Shown here piece by piece: positions 26,901 to 35,580 of a stretch of 64,000 nucleotides of DNA. Both the position numbers and the translations under genes were made by a program. The number at the start of each line of letters is the position of its first letter. Position 1 is the first letter of the stretch. The DNA comes from Flavobacterium sp. GTDB taxonomy: Bacteria > Bacteroidota > Bacteroidia > Flavobacteriales > Flavobacteriaceae. Where the stretch lies: positions 186,001 to 250,000 of the forward strand of contig JADKHM010000004.1 in NCBI GenBank assembly GCA_016721735.1, given 5' to 3'. The notes beneath the pieces were generated by a model. That model saw nothing but the letters and a program-made list of their open reading frames with translations. It had not been told where the DNA came from and ran no database searches.

Positions 26901-26929
26901 TTACTAATTACTAGTTACTAATTACTATC
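26901..26929. repeat. TTACTAATTACTAGTTACTAATTA spacer repeat
   Basis: Three degenerate TTACTAATTAC units directly after the uraDH stop. Between this and copy B nothing else is recognisable. Confidence 0.5.
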
Positions 26930-26932
26930 CGC

Positions 26933-27781
26933 TCAACTTCCCCGATACGTGCTATACCCAAAAGGATTCACTAACAACGGAACGTGATAATGCGCCTCAT
27001 CGAATGTATTAAAAATAATCTCCACGGCCGGATAAAAAGTCTTTAGATTTTGTTTTCTAAAATAGCTTCCGGTATCAAAAACCATTTTATACGTACCAGG
27101 TTTTAGTATTCGTTCCTGTGGCAACAAATCTGGAATTCTGCCATCGGCATTCGTAATACCTTGCGCGATGGTTTGCCAAGCTCCGTTTTTCATGGCTTGC
27201 ATCCGAATCGAAATATCTTTGCCAGGCAATCCGATAGCACTATCCAAAACGTGGGTGGTTATTTGACTGACTTTCAAAAAATCAAAATTGGCTGCAGTCA
27301 ACAACTTCTTGAATCGAATGATTGAGATCTTTTGTTGCTCACCCATCGCAATGTGGAGTTCTTCGTCCACTGTATTTTGCAATCGATCTAACAACAATTG
27401 CAACATTTCATTCGCTGATTTACCGGTAGCACAAACTATAAAAATGAAACCAAATTTCTTTTCATAATCTGCATTCGCTTTCGCCAGCGCCTGAATAATT
27501 TCTTCGGTTGCTACTGCGACACCGGCTTGTTCTTTGCCTGCAAATTTCTCCGTCAAACTTTTGACATCTCCAATTTTAGGATGATGGGTAAAGGATTCTC
27601 TCCAATCAGCTTCCTGGCATTGCTCATACCAAATGGCTGAACTCAAATCCACCAATTGTTTTTCAGAAGAAAAAGGAAAATGTTGCATCATCATATCGGC
27701 CCATCTTGTCGAACCGCAACAAGCGAACAAATGTTGTTTTGCTGTTTCTTTATCTAAAGCATTAAATGTTGCTAATGTCAT
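26933..27781 (-). CDS. Fused OHCU decarboxylase and 5-hydroxyisourate hydrolase
   Basis: 282 aa fusion of two steps of urate breakdown. Residues 1-165 are OHCU decarboxylase (UraD), with catalytic His67 in HHPKIGDV and FGFIFIVCATGKSA. Residues 172-282 are 5-hydroxyisourate hydrolase (UraH), with TTHVLDSAIGLP and the C-terminal active-site YRGS. The hydrolase opens the ring of 5-hydroxyisourate and the decarboxylase yields S-allantoin, so the order of domains is reversed relative to the pathway, as in plant allantoin synthase. There is no obvious peroxisomal-type linker. It stands between puuD, which makes its substrate, and DUF6986. Confidence 0.93.
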   Translation of the reverse strand: MTLATFNALDKETAKQHLFACCGSTRWADMMMQHFPFSSEKQLVDLSSAIWYEQCQEADWRESFTHHPKIGDVKSLTEKFAGKEQAGVAVATEEIIQALAKANADYEKKFGFIFIVCATGKSANEMLQLLLDRLQNTVDEELHIAMGEQQKISIIRFKKLLTAANFDFLKVSQITTHVLDSAIGLPGKDISIRMQAMKNGAWQTIAQGITNADGRIPDLLPQERILKPGTYKMVFDTGSYFRKQNLKTFYPAVEIIFNTFDEAHYHVPLLVNPFGYSTYRGS

Positions 27782-27956
27782 TGTTTTCGTTTTTTTATCC
27801 CTAATATTTCAATTCCTATTTTTTTGCCACGGATTTTACTGATTAGACAGTTACGTAAAACCATTTAAAAATTTTAGTAAACTTTAAAGTCTATCAAATT
27901 TTACGCACAAATTGCTTCAAAATCCTTTTCCATGTCTTCAGTGGCTAAAAATTAAT

Positions 27957-29375
27957 TTATTTAGTGCTTGCACCTTGTTCAATCCAACATCGAAGCGTGT
28001 TGCGTTCTTCTTCCGTGATATTGGTTTTATTATTTTGAGGCATGGTCTTCGTGATGACAACGCGTTGCATAATCAAATCTTTCTTGGCGACAATGCCTTC
28101 TGGTGTATCGTACATCACGCCATTTGGCGCCACTTTATAAACATCATCAGTCGGATTTGCCGAATGACAAGAAACACATCGCTTTTGAATTATCTCATTC
28201 ACTTCCGAAAAGGAAACTTCCTTTTTGCATTCATACGGATTGGTGCTCGGAGCAGATATAAAACTCGCCGCCAAAAGAATCACCACAGAAACAGGCAAAA
28301 TCCAAACGTTTAAATCTTTCTTTTCCTTTAAATTCAAATAGTGCTTCACGCCGGCAGCGCCTAACGAAATCACGCCCAAAATCAACCATGGATATTCATA
28401 ACCAAAAGTCGATGGAAAGTGGTTGCTGACCATTACAAACAAAACCGGAAGCGTAAAATAATTGTTGTGCAACGACCGCGCTAAAGCTTTTTTTCCCAAA
28501 CTCGGATCTAATGGAATGCCCAATTTGGCACAACGCACCATCTCCTTTTGACCAGGAATAATTACAAAAAACACATTCGCCACCATAATCCCGCCAATCA
28601 TCGCCCCAAAGTGGATGTATGCCGCACGAGCACTAAACACATGGCAATAAAACCAAGCGAACGCGATTAGAATAGCAAACCCCACAATAGCAAATAACAA
28701 TTGGTTTTTGATCAGTCGAGACTTGCACATCGTATCGTAAATAATCCACGCGACAGCAAATGAACTCACACCAATCAAAATACCTTGCGTAATGGAAATA
28801 TCCAAGACGTTTTTATCTATTAATAAAGCGGATGCGTTGAAATAATACACTACAAACAGCAAACAAAAACCCGAAAGCCAAGTAAAATAAGCTTCGTACT
28901 TAAACCAATGCAAGTGTTTTGGGATCGTCTTCGGTGCGACTTTGTACTTCTCCAAATAGTAAAATCCACCGCCATGCACCGCCCAGAGATTGCCCGCCAA
29001 TTCATCGCGAACATCTTCCGTTCTATTCAAAGCATTTTCGAGAAATACAAAATAAAATGAAGCGCCAATCCATGCAATTCCAAAAGTAATGTGCATCAAT
29101 CGAATGACAATATTCAGCCATTCCATCATGTGACTTTCCAAAGGAGTGCCCATCACTAAAATGTAGGTATTCACCAGTATTCCGAGAATCGCCAAAAGCA
29201 TTCCGGTATACATATAATTGAGACTACTAACTTCTATATCCTCATTGTTCGCTTCCGATGCCGCAGACTTGTTTTTCAAAAACTTCGGCATTTTATAGGA
29301 CAAATAGCCCAACAAAATCAGGATGCCGAAATAAACGACGTATAAAACAATCAATATGAATAAGTTGATGGTCAC
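27957..29375 (-). CDS. puuD: Urate hydroxylase PuuD (membrane, cytochrome c-fused)
   Basis: 472 aa. About eight transmembrane helices (first near residues 4-22, others between 55 and 375) are followed by a periplasmic cytochrome c domain with heme site CVSCHS near residue 401 and distal Met in TKTMPQNN near 446. PuuD oxidises urate to 5-hydroxyisourate and passes electrons to the respiratory chain, so no hydrogen peroxide is made; it replaces soluble urate oxidase, which is absent here. The start overlaps the alc stop by one base. A 175-base gap with no recognised feature separates it from the uraDH fusion. Confidence 0.93.
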   Translation of the reverse strand: MTINLFILIVLYVVYFGILILLGYLSYKMPKFLKNKSAASEANNEDIEVSSLNYMYTGMLLAILGILVNTYILVMGTPLESHMMEWLNIVIRLMHITFGIAWIGASFYFVFLENALNRTEDVRDELAGNLWAVHGGGFYYLEKYKVAPKTIPKHLHWFKYEAYFTWLSGFCLLFVVYYFNASALLIDKNVLDISITQGILIGVSSFAVAWIIYDTMCKSRLIKNQLLFAIVGFAILIAFAWFYCHVFSARAAYIHFGAMIGGIMVANVFFVIIPGQKEMVRCAKLGIPLDPSLGKKALARSLHNNYFTLPVLFVMVSNHFPSTFGYEYPWLILGVISLGAAGVKHYLNLKEKKDLNVWILPVSVVILLAASFISAPSTNPYECKKEVSFSEVNEIIQKRCVSCHSANPTDDVYKVAPNGVMYDTPEGIVAKKDLIMQRVVITKTMPQNNKTNITEEERNTLRCWIEQGASTK

Positions 29376-30394
29376 TATTTGCTGATTTTACCAAATATTC
29401 GTAATCGACTCACGCCACCGTCTGGAAAAATATTCAATCGCAAGTGTGTAATAGTCCCGAGAGCATTGACTTCTTGCACAAAGTGGTGTTCGTGATCGGC
29501 GCTCAATTTTTGCTGGGGCAACAACGTTTGCCAGTGCGTTGCATTGACAACATCATCGGTTTCCGAAACACAAGCTTCAATTGAACAACTATCAGGATAA
29601 TTGCCTTTGAAATGACAGGTATCTACCAAAATACTTTCTACAACGCCCGGATGTGCTAATTTAAGAATCACCCAATCGCGGTTGTTCGGCGTTCGATTCC
29701 TCTTGGTTTCCCAACCGTCGCCCATATTGGCGCCACGATTTGGCATGATGAGATTGCTCATCGCACTAAAAAACATATCGTTGCAGGCAATAGCTTGACC
29801 ACCATTAATCGCAGCTGCTAAATCAAAAATATGATCAGTTGAAACTGCATCCCAATTTTTAAAAACTTCGCCATAAACACGGAACCTTGCGACACCGCCA
29901 TCTGGATAAATATGCAAGCGAAGATGCGTGTATATTTCGTTGCTTTCGCATTCATAGAAATTCTGCGAACCCGCATCCAAATGCGATTTTGGCAAGATTT
30001 CTTTCCATGCTAAATTTTCCCAATCGGTAATTCCATCAGAATTGGCAAGATTAATGGCTTCAATCGACGCATGTGGCGGATGATTGCCTAAAAAGAAATT
30101 CGTATCAATGTCAAATCCAGTGATTTTCCCAGAAGTTGCCAATTGAATAATCGCCCAATCATGACCAGGTGTTCTTTTTCTCCGGCTTTCCCAACCGTCC
30201 ATCCATTTGCCACGATCAGTATATTTATCAGTGATGAAGATGCCCCGCGTTGGTGCAATCAAGTTTTCTTTTTCTGCGAAAAAATCATCTGTAGCATACA
30301 ATACTTTTCCGCCCAATCGTTCGGCAGCTAAGTCGGTCAATTGCGTAAACGCAGGGGATTCCTTGATGATTTCTTTTACTTTTTCAAAAGCCAT
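29375..30394 (-). CDS. alc: Allantoicase
   Basis: 339 aa, normal length. Hydrolyses allantoate to ureidoglycolate and urea. The protein is a tandem duplication of a jelly-roll domain: each half carries a W-(D/E)-(S/T)-(R/K)-R-(K/N)-R-T-P segment (near residues 68 and 229), followed by DWAIIQL or DWVILKL, and each ends with THLRL(H/N)I(Y/F)PDGG(V)(A/S)R(F/L)R(V/I)(Y/F)G. Strong repeat similarity and all of these motifs make the call firm. It overlaps the end of allB by 19 bases and the start of puuD by 1, so the three form a tight operon. Confidence 0.94.
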   Translation of the reverse strand: MAFEKVKEIIKESPAFTQLTDLAAERLGGKVLYATDDFFAEKENLIAPTRGIFITDKYTDRGKWMDGWESRRKRTPGHDWAIIQLATSGKITGFDIDTNFFLGNHPPHASIEAINLANSDGITDWENLAWKEILPKSHLDAGSQNFYECESNEIYTHLRLHIYPDGGVARFRVYGEVFKNWDAVSTDHIFDLAAAINGGQAIACNDMFFSAMSNLIMPNRGANMGDGWETKRNRTPNNRDWVILKLAHPGVVESILVDTCHFKGNYPDSCSIEACVSETDDVVNATHWQTLLPQQKLSADHEHHFVQEVNALGTITHLRLNIFPDGGVSRLRIFGKISK

Positions 30395-31701
30395 TGTCCT
30401 TTATTTTTATGGTGTAATGATTTGTTTTTATAAACGCTGTTGCCATTCACTATTGTTTCTACCACAACACCGCTAAGGGTTTGTGCAATATAGGGACTTA
30501 TTTTATATCTGAATAAAATGTCGTCTTCGGTAACTGTTTGGGTTTGCTCTGGATTCCAAATGACGAAATCCGCATCGTAATTGACGGCTATTGTTCCTTT
30601 TGATTTGGATTGCAGAAACGCCGCAGGTTTTGATGTCACCAACGGAATAAACTGTTCTAAAGTCATCATATCTTTTAAAGCTGTCCATGAACCCGCCAAT
30701 AAAAACTGAATGCCTGCGATTCCACCCCACGCCTTTTTCAAATTGCCGGACTCCATTTCTTTGATGGCTGGCGGTGCTGGTGAATGATCGGTTGTAATAA
30801 AATCAAGAACTCCCGACAGAAAAGCTTGTTTTAAATTGTCATTGTTGGCTTTTTCCCTTATGGGTGGCGCGCATTTATAAATGGTACTTCCATCAGGAAT
30901 TCCCTCGGCATTGAAATATAAATACTGCGTACAAGTTTCTGCAGTAATCGGCAATCCTTCTTTTTTAGCCGCTTCAATTTGAGCCAAAGCCTCATCCGAC
31001 GCCACATGCACAATATGCACTGGACAATGGTGCTTGCGACACTTTCGAATCATCAAAGCGATGGCGTCATTCTCCCATTTTTTAGGTCGACTCGCGAGAT
31101 AATGGGAATAGCTTGTTGGATTATTTTCAAAATCACAATCGATTTCAGCCTCGTATAACTCGCAATGCGCTAGTAATGGAATATTGTATTTCGCAATGAT
31201 GGGCATCGCTTCATCTAAATCTTGTTCAGTGACATTGGGAAACTCATCGATGCCGGAATGCGTCAAAAAACATTTCACGCCAATGACACCAGCTTGCATC
31301 ATGGCTTCTAAATGTAAGGCATTTCCTGGAATTAATCCAGCGTAAAAACCCACATTGACGTGCATTTTTCCCTTTGTGGAATCTAATTTATCTTGAAATG
31401 CTGCGAGCGTTGTCGTCACTGGACTTGCGTTTAACGGCATGTCGATAATGGTTGTAGTTCCACCAGCGACGGCGGCTTGCGTTCCTGTGTCAAAACCTTC
31501 CCAGTCGGTTCTTCCGGGTTCGTTGATATGCACATGAACATCGATAACGCCAGGCATGATTACAGAATCCCCGAAATCTTCAGCGTCGGTCAATTTTTCA
31601 AAATCGATAGCGGTAATTACACCCTCTTGAAACGAGATCGTTGCAGGTTGTGATTGATCGTCAACCCAAACTTTGTGACTGTATATTTTTCTTTGTTGCA
31701 A
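30376..31701 (-). CDS. allB: Allantoinase
   Basis: 441 aa from a TTG at 31701. Amidohydrolase that opens allantoin to allantoate with two zinc ions. Seen are DVHVHINEPGRTDWEGF (metal His pair), GVKCFLTHSG (the carbamylated Lys region, near residue 150), HCEL, VHIVHVAS and TTDHSPAPP. The frame stays open to 31869, but the extension contains a CTTTGCG repeat and a perfect promoter lies at 31741-31770, so the TTG just before QQRKIYSHKVW is preferred. It heads the allB-alc-puuD operon. Confidence 0.92.
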   Translation of the reverse strand: MQQRKIYSHKVWVDDQSQPATISFQEGVITAIDFEKLTDAEDFGDSVIMPGVIDVHVHINEPGRTDWEGFDTGTQAAVAGGTTTIIDMPLNASPVTTTLAAFQDKLDSTKGKMHVNVGFYAGLIPGNALHLEAMMQAGVIGVKCFLTHSGIDEFPNVTEQDLDEAMPIIAKYNIPLLAHCELYEAEIDCDFENNPTSYSHYLASRPKKWENDAIALMIRKCRKHHCPVHIVHVASDEALAQIEAAKKEGLPITAETCTQYLYFNAEGIPDGSTIYKCAPPIREKANNDNLKQAFLSGVLDFITTDHSPAPPAIKEMESGNLKKAWGGIAGIQFLLAGSWTALKDMMTLEQFIPLVTSKPAAFLQSKSKGTIAVNYDADFVIWNPEQTQTVTEDDILFRYKISPYIAQTLSGVVVETIVNGNSVYKNKSLHHKNKGQWLLKK

Positions 31702-31740
31702 GGTTTCGTTTTTAGAACTATAACGGTTTCGTAAGGTATA

Positions 31741-31770
31741 CAAATATAGAGTTAAATCAAAAAAACACAA
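31741..31770 (-). promoter_or_regulatory. Promoter of the allB-alc-puuD operon
   Basis: On the minus strand, TTG (31770-31768), a 19-base spacer and TATATTTG (31748-31741) match the Bacteroidota consensus fully. Transcription should begin near 31735, about 35 bases before the TTG start of allB. Confidence 0.7.
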
Positions 31771-31808
31771 GTCTTGACCTATTATAATTGCAATATACAG
31801 TTTAAGCT

Positions 31809-31871
31809 CTTTGCGCCTTTGCGTCTTTGCGAGCCAAATTTTATCTCTCGCAAAGATGCAGAGGCGCAAAG
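31809..31871. repeat. CTTTGCG inverted repeat (hairpin)
   Basis: CTTTGCGCCTTTGCGTCTTT with GCGAG on the left is complementary to the right arm (about 25 bp, two mismatches) around a 13-base AT-rich loop. It lies between moaA and the allB promoter and has no T-run, so it is not a typical terminator. Related arms are at 51905, 55271 and 56769. Confidence 0.7.
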
Positions 31872-31896
31872 TTTAAAATAATTGAGTGGACCTATA

Positions 31897-32904
31897 TTAG
31901 CCTCCAATGGCAATCATGCTTCTGTTTTGAGAAAACAATGTTGGATTTTGGAATTTCAAATCGTCATCCATTCCGGCACGAACGGCTTTTTTGGACAATA
32001 TGTTTTGTTGAATCAAAGGTAGAATCGACTCTCCCGAGCGCAACGTTTCTAGTAAAGACGTCTCGGAATTCGAAAACAAACAGTTTTTCAATTTACCATC
32101 GGCAGTCAATCGAATCCGATTACATGTACTGCAAAACGGATTGGTTACGGAACTTATAATCGCAAAACTACCTTGATGGGATTTGATTTTATAATTCTTG
32201 GCGGTGTCATTCGGCGCGTCATTTAAACGCTCAATTTCGTGATGATTAAAGTTGATTTTGAGCATCTCCAAGATTTCAGAATACGTCACCAACTTCGATT
32301 TATCCCACTGATTTCCATTGAAAGGCATAAATTCAATAAAGCGAATTTGGATGTTTTTGTTTTTGGTTAATGCAATAAAATCGACAATTTCATTATCATT
32401 AAAACCTTTGATTAAAACGACATTCAATTTGACTTGAAAGCCTTCATTCAACAGCAATTCGATATTTTCAAAAACAGTTTCAAAATAACTTCTACGTGTA
32501 ATTTGATTGAATTTTTCCTTCACCAAACTGTCGATACTGATGTTGATTGTCTTGATTCCAGCCTCATGAAAGGTTGCGATAAAATCTGGAACTAAAATTC
32601 CGTTGGTCGTCAAAGTCAAATGAACTCCCAATTTTCCCAATCGCAAAATAATATCCTTCGCATCTTTCCGAACTAAAGGTTCACCGCCAGTTAAGCGGAT
32701 CTTGTTCACACCCAAGTCGACAAACGTTTGCGCAATTTCCAAAATTTCATCTGCAGTCATTAAATGTTCTTTGGGCGTCAAGGCAATGCCTTCTTCCGGC
32801 ATACAATAGGTGCATCGCAAATTGCAATGTTCTGTAATCGAAATCCGCAAATAATTGTGAAATCGACCGAAATCATCTTGCAATTCCCGCGAATTATTGT
32901 CCAT
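31897..32904 (-). CDS. moaA: GTP 3',8-cyclase MoaA
   Basis: 335 aa radical-SAM enzyme of the first step of molybdenum cofactor synthesis: with MoaC it turns GTP into cyclic pyranopterin phosphate. The SAM cluster motif CNLRCTYC lies near residue 27, LTGGEPLVRKD follows, the second 4Fe-4S cluster is C-S-T-C with a further Cys in KLKNC (near 258-275), and the C-terminal GG needed for activity is kept (IAIGG). It overlaps the moaC-moaB fusion by 11 bases and is the last gene of the Moco part of the operon; the allB promoter comes next. Confidence 0.96.
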   Translation of the reverse strand: MDNNSRELQDDFGRFHNYLRISITEHCNLRCTYCMPEEGIALTPKEHLMTADEILEIAQTFVDLGVNKIRLTGGEPLVRKDAKDIILRLGKLGVHLTLTTNGILVPDFIATFHEAGIKTINISIDSLVKEKFNQITRRSYFETVFENIELLLNEGFQVKLNVVLIKGFNDNEIVDFIALTKNKNIQIRFIEFMPFNGNQWDKSKLVTYSEILEMLKINFNHHEIERLNDAPNDTAKNYKIKSHQGSFAIISSVTNPFCSTCNRIRLTADGKLKNCLFSNSETSLLETLRSGESILPLIQQNILSKKAVRAGMDDDLKFQNPTLFSQNRSMIAIGG

Positions 32905-33808
32905 GGTTGTAGCCGTTGAGTAGTTTGAATACGTGCAACACCGACGGAAACACCGCGTCTATAGATTCGCCAGCGCCTGAAGTCGAACCTGGTAAAGCCA
33001 AAATCAACGTCTCGCCTTTAAATCCAGCGACACTTCTCGACAACATTGCATACGGCGTGCGCTCTTGTCCGTAGGAACGAATCGCTTCTTCTATCCCAGG
33101 AATTCTTCGGTCAAGCAAAGGAAGAATCGCTTCTGGAGTCACATCTTTATGAGACAAACCAGTGCCGCCAGTGAGGATTACGACATCTGTTTTTTGCTGG
33201 CAATAGTGGTGTATTTTTTCTTGAATACCCGCAACGCCATCTGGAATCACCAGATAATCGGCAATGGTCATTCCGAGTTTTTCTAATTTTGAAACGATGA
33301 TTTTTCCAGACGAATCTTCTTTCCTTCCAGCAGCGACGCTATCCGAGCAAACGATAACGGCGATAGAAAGATTCAAATCTTGATAATCGGCGAAATCAGA
33401 TTTACCACCTTTTTTATGAAGTAACTTTATGGTAGCAATTTCAACTTTCTTATCAATTGGTTTCAACATATCATAAATGGTCAAAGCGACGATCGACGCG
33501 CCGTGCATGGCTTCCACCTCGACGCCTGTTTTATAAATCGTCTTCACCGTTACTTCTATTTGAATCGAATCTGGCAAACATTCGAATTGAATTCCAGTAA
33601 ACTCAATCGGCATAGGATGACAATCGGGAATGACACTTGGGGTATTTTTCACTGCAAATAAACCAGCAGTTCGCGCTACTTCTAAAACGTCTCCTTTAGG
33701 AACTGTTTTATTCAAAACCGCTTGTATCGTCTCTGGCGAGCCAACGTTGACAATCGCTTGTGCCGTGGCGGTTCGCAGTGTACTTATTTTATGAGTGATA
33801 TCAACCAT
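32894..33808 (-). CDS. Bifunctional MoaC/MoaB fusion
   Basis: 304 aa fusion. Residues 1-150 are MoaC (cyclic pyranopterin monophosphate synthase): MVDITHKISTLR, then GVEVEAMHGASIVALTIYDM and KGGKSDF with the catalytic Lys. Residues 155-304 are a MoaB/MogA domain (molybdopterin adenylyltransferase): IVCSDSVAAGRKEDSSG, VILTGGTGLSHKDVTPEA and LPGSTSGAGESIDAVFP. One chain therefore carries an early and a late step of Moco synthesis. No separate mogA is present. It ends where moaA begins and follows moaE without a gap. Confidence 0.94.
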   Translation of the reverse strand: MVDITHKISTLRTATAQAIVNVGSPETIQAVLNKTVPKGDVLEVARTAGLFAVKNTPSVIPDCHPMPIEFTGIQFECLPDSIQIEVTVKTIYKTGVEVEAMHGASIVALTIYDMLKPIDKKVEIATIKLLHKKGGKSDFADYQDLNLSIAVIVCSDSVAAGRKEDSSGKIIVSKLEKLGMTIADYLVIPDGVAGIQEKIHHYCQQKTDVVILTGGTGLSHKDVTPEAILPLLDRRIPGIEEAIRSYGQERTPYAMLSRSVAGFKGETLILALPGSTSGAGESIDAVFPSVLHVFKLLNGYNHGQ

Positions 33809-34255
33809 TTACATGTTTTTTTTCCAAGTATACGATGTGTCTTCGAAAATCTCTTTTCCAAAAATTGGTGCTTTTTCTTTGATGGCTTCGACTAAAAATT
33901 CTAACGCTTCATAAACTACTTTTCGTCGTGGAGCGGAAACGAATACAAACAAACAAATCTCGCCAGTTTTTACTTCGCCCAGACTATGATATATATGCAA
34001 GCAAGATAATTCAAATTGAGCAAAAGCACTTTCACGAATCTCGTAGAAACTTTGCTCCGCCATTTCTTCGTAGGCAGAATAATCGATCGCGACTACTTGC
34101 TTCCCTTCTATTTGGTCAGCACGAACTTGTCCCAAAAAAATATTGTGCGCACCAATCGTGGTTTTATTTTGGTGTTTCGCAATCGATTCGCCAATAAAAT
34201 CGGACGAAATCGGACCTTGAATAAAAGATGATTTTTTGACTTTTTCTGTACTCAT
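33809..34255 (-). CDS. moaE: Molybdopterin synthase catalytic subunit
   Basis: 148 aa, large subunit of the synthase that adds two sulfurs from MoaD thiocarboxylate to cyclic pyranopterin monophosphate. The family pattern GAHNIFLGQVRAD, AIDYSAYEEMAE, HSLGEVKTGE and VFVSAPRRKVVYEALEFLVEAIKEKAPIFGKE with the active-site Lys pair is complete. It follows moeB by 1 base and precedes the fusion with no gap. Confidence 0.95.
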   Translation of the reverse strand: MSTEKVKKSSFIQGPISSDFIGESIAKHQNKTTIGAHNIFLGQVRADQIEGKQVVAIDYSAYEEMAEQSFYEIRESAFAQFELSCLHIYHSLGEVKTGEICLFVFVSAPRRKVVYEALEFLVEAIKEKAPIFGKEIFEDTSYTWKKNM

Positions 34256-34256
34256 T

Positions 34257-35327
34257 TTAGGATTGGAATAATTTCGAATGCTCTAGCGCTGCGATGCCTT
34301 TATGTAAATGGCTAACCTGATTAAATCCTAGTTTTAGAATGTAATCTGCAGCCAATTGACTTTTGTTTCCGTATTGACAAAGTAAAATTATTTTCCGGTT
34401 CTTATCGACACTTTCCAAGTATTTTTCCAACTGATCGATGGGAACTTTTTGAATATTTGGCACATCTAAATTTGGTTCTTCGAAATCTTCCCGCAGATCG
34501 ATGATGATATTTTCTTCATTTTCGATGGCGGAAAGAAAATCAACTGCGTCAATAGTTTTGACTTCTTTAAGTTGCGTTTGTTTCCGAAGCGCTAAACCGA
34601 TTTGGAGTCCATTTTGAATTTCAAGCGGATTTTTCTCAACGGAAATCTTATGTGAAGTTGCTTGCAATCCGTCATACAACCATAATTTCCCACTCAAAAC
34701 TGTTCCAATGCCAAGCATAATTTTCAGCACTTCATTGGCTTGCATTACACCTACTGCATTTGGAATCACGCCTAAAACACCCGCATCTTCGCAAGAAATA
34801 CTTTCAAGATTTGCCTTTTCTGGAAATAGACAACGATAGGTTGGTCCGTTTTGATAATTGAAAACCGACAACTGCCCTTCAAACTGATGAATCGACGCAT
34901 ACACCATCGGAATTCCCTTGACCAAAGCCACGTCATTGATTAAATATCTTGTTGGCAAATTATCCGTGCAATCAACGATGATTTGAAAACCATCCACAAT
35001 TTCAAATGCATTGTTGCGATTAAAATCGGTCGCAAACACAATGATTTTCAAATTTGGATTTTGCTTGATGAGACTTTCTGCAGCAGCGGTAGCTTTGTTT
35101 TTTCCGCAATCGGAATTGTGGAATAAAAACTGACGGTTCAAATTACTTTCTTCTACCAAATCGCCATCTACAATACCAATAGTTCCCACGCCAGCAGCCG
35201 CCAAGTTTTGTAAAACCGGACAACCCAAACCACCTGCGCCGACCAATAATACTTTTGCATCGGTCAGTTTTTGTTGACCTGCAACTCCAATTTCTGGTAA
35301 TGCGATTTGACGTTGATATCGATTCAT
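34257..35327 (-). CDS. moeB: MoeB-type adenylyltransferase with rhodanese domain
   Basis: 356 aa. The N-terminal 240 residues are an E1-like adenylating domain: VGAGGLGCPVLQNLAAAGVG nucleotide loop near residue 30, NLNRQFLF and DCTDNLPTRY. Residues 260-356 form a rhodanese domain with active Cys in LLCQYGNKS. It activates the C-terminal Gly of MoaD by adenylation, and the rhodanese domain may pass on the sulfur. The zinc-binding Cys pairs of E. coli MoeB are not evident. Position between moaE and moaD supports MoeB over ThiF, although some flavobacterial relatives are named ThiF/HesA. Confidence 0.9.
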   Translation of the reverse strand: MNRYQRQIALPEIGVAGQQKLTDAKVLLVGAGGLGCPVLQNLAAAGVGTIGIVDGDLVEESNLNRQFLFHNSDCGKNKATAAAESLIKQNPNLKIIVFATDFNRNNAFEIVDGFQIIVDCTDNLPTRYLINDVALVKGIPMVYASIHQFEGQLSVFNYQNGPTYRCLFPEKANLESISCEDAGVLGVIPNAVGVMQANEVLKIMLGIGTVLSGKLWLYDGLQATSHKISVEKNPLEIQNGLQIGLALRKQTQLKEVKTIDAVDFLSAIENEENIIIDLREDFEEPNLDVPNIQKVPIDQLEKYLESVDKNRKIILLCQYGNKSQLAADYILKLGFNQVSHLHKGIAALEHSKLFQS

Positions 35328-35336
35328 AAGATTTAT

Positions 35337-35579
35337 TTAACCACCAGCAAACGGCGGTAATAAGGCAATTTCGTCGAGATTATTAACCGAAGCCTCTCCT
35401 TGAATCAACATTTGATTAACCGCAAAGGAATACGTAGTTGTGGTCAATTCAGGATAGGTTTGGTGCAATCTCGTTTGGACTTCCAACAAAGTTATCGAAT
35501 TGCCTTCAAAGAAAATCACTTCGTCTTTCTTTTTGGTATGATCGGCTACCAAACCAAAATACTTCAAATTGATTTGCAT
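35337..35579 (-). CDS. moaD: Molybdopterin synthase sulfur carrier MoaD
   Basis: 80 aa ubiquitin-like protein. It ends in LLPPFAGG, the Gly-Gly tail that MoeB adenylates and that then carries the thiocarboxylate. The internal FAVNQMLIQGEASVNNLDEIALLPP matches the MoaD family. It precedes moeB by 9 bases and follows the TSUP permease by 1 base, within a single transcription unit. Confidence 0.93.
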   Translation of the reverse strand: MQINLKYFGLVADHTKKKDEVIFFEGNSITLLEVQTRLHQTYPELTTTTYSFAVNQMLIQGEASVNNLDEIALLPPFAGG

Positions 35580-35580
35580 T

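Noticed and set aside
27782..27956. Separate promoter in front of the UraD-UraH fusion
   Set aside because: No TTG with a TAnnTTTG at a proper distance on the minus strand; it is left as an unassigned spacer.
31702..31869. Longer allantoinase N-terminus from an ATG at 31869
   Set aside because: The extension contains a CTTTGCG repeat and a complete promoter, and it does not look like an amidohydrolase N-terminus. The TTG at 31701 is preferred.
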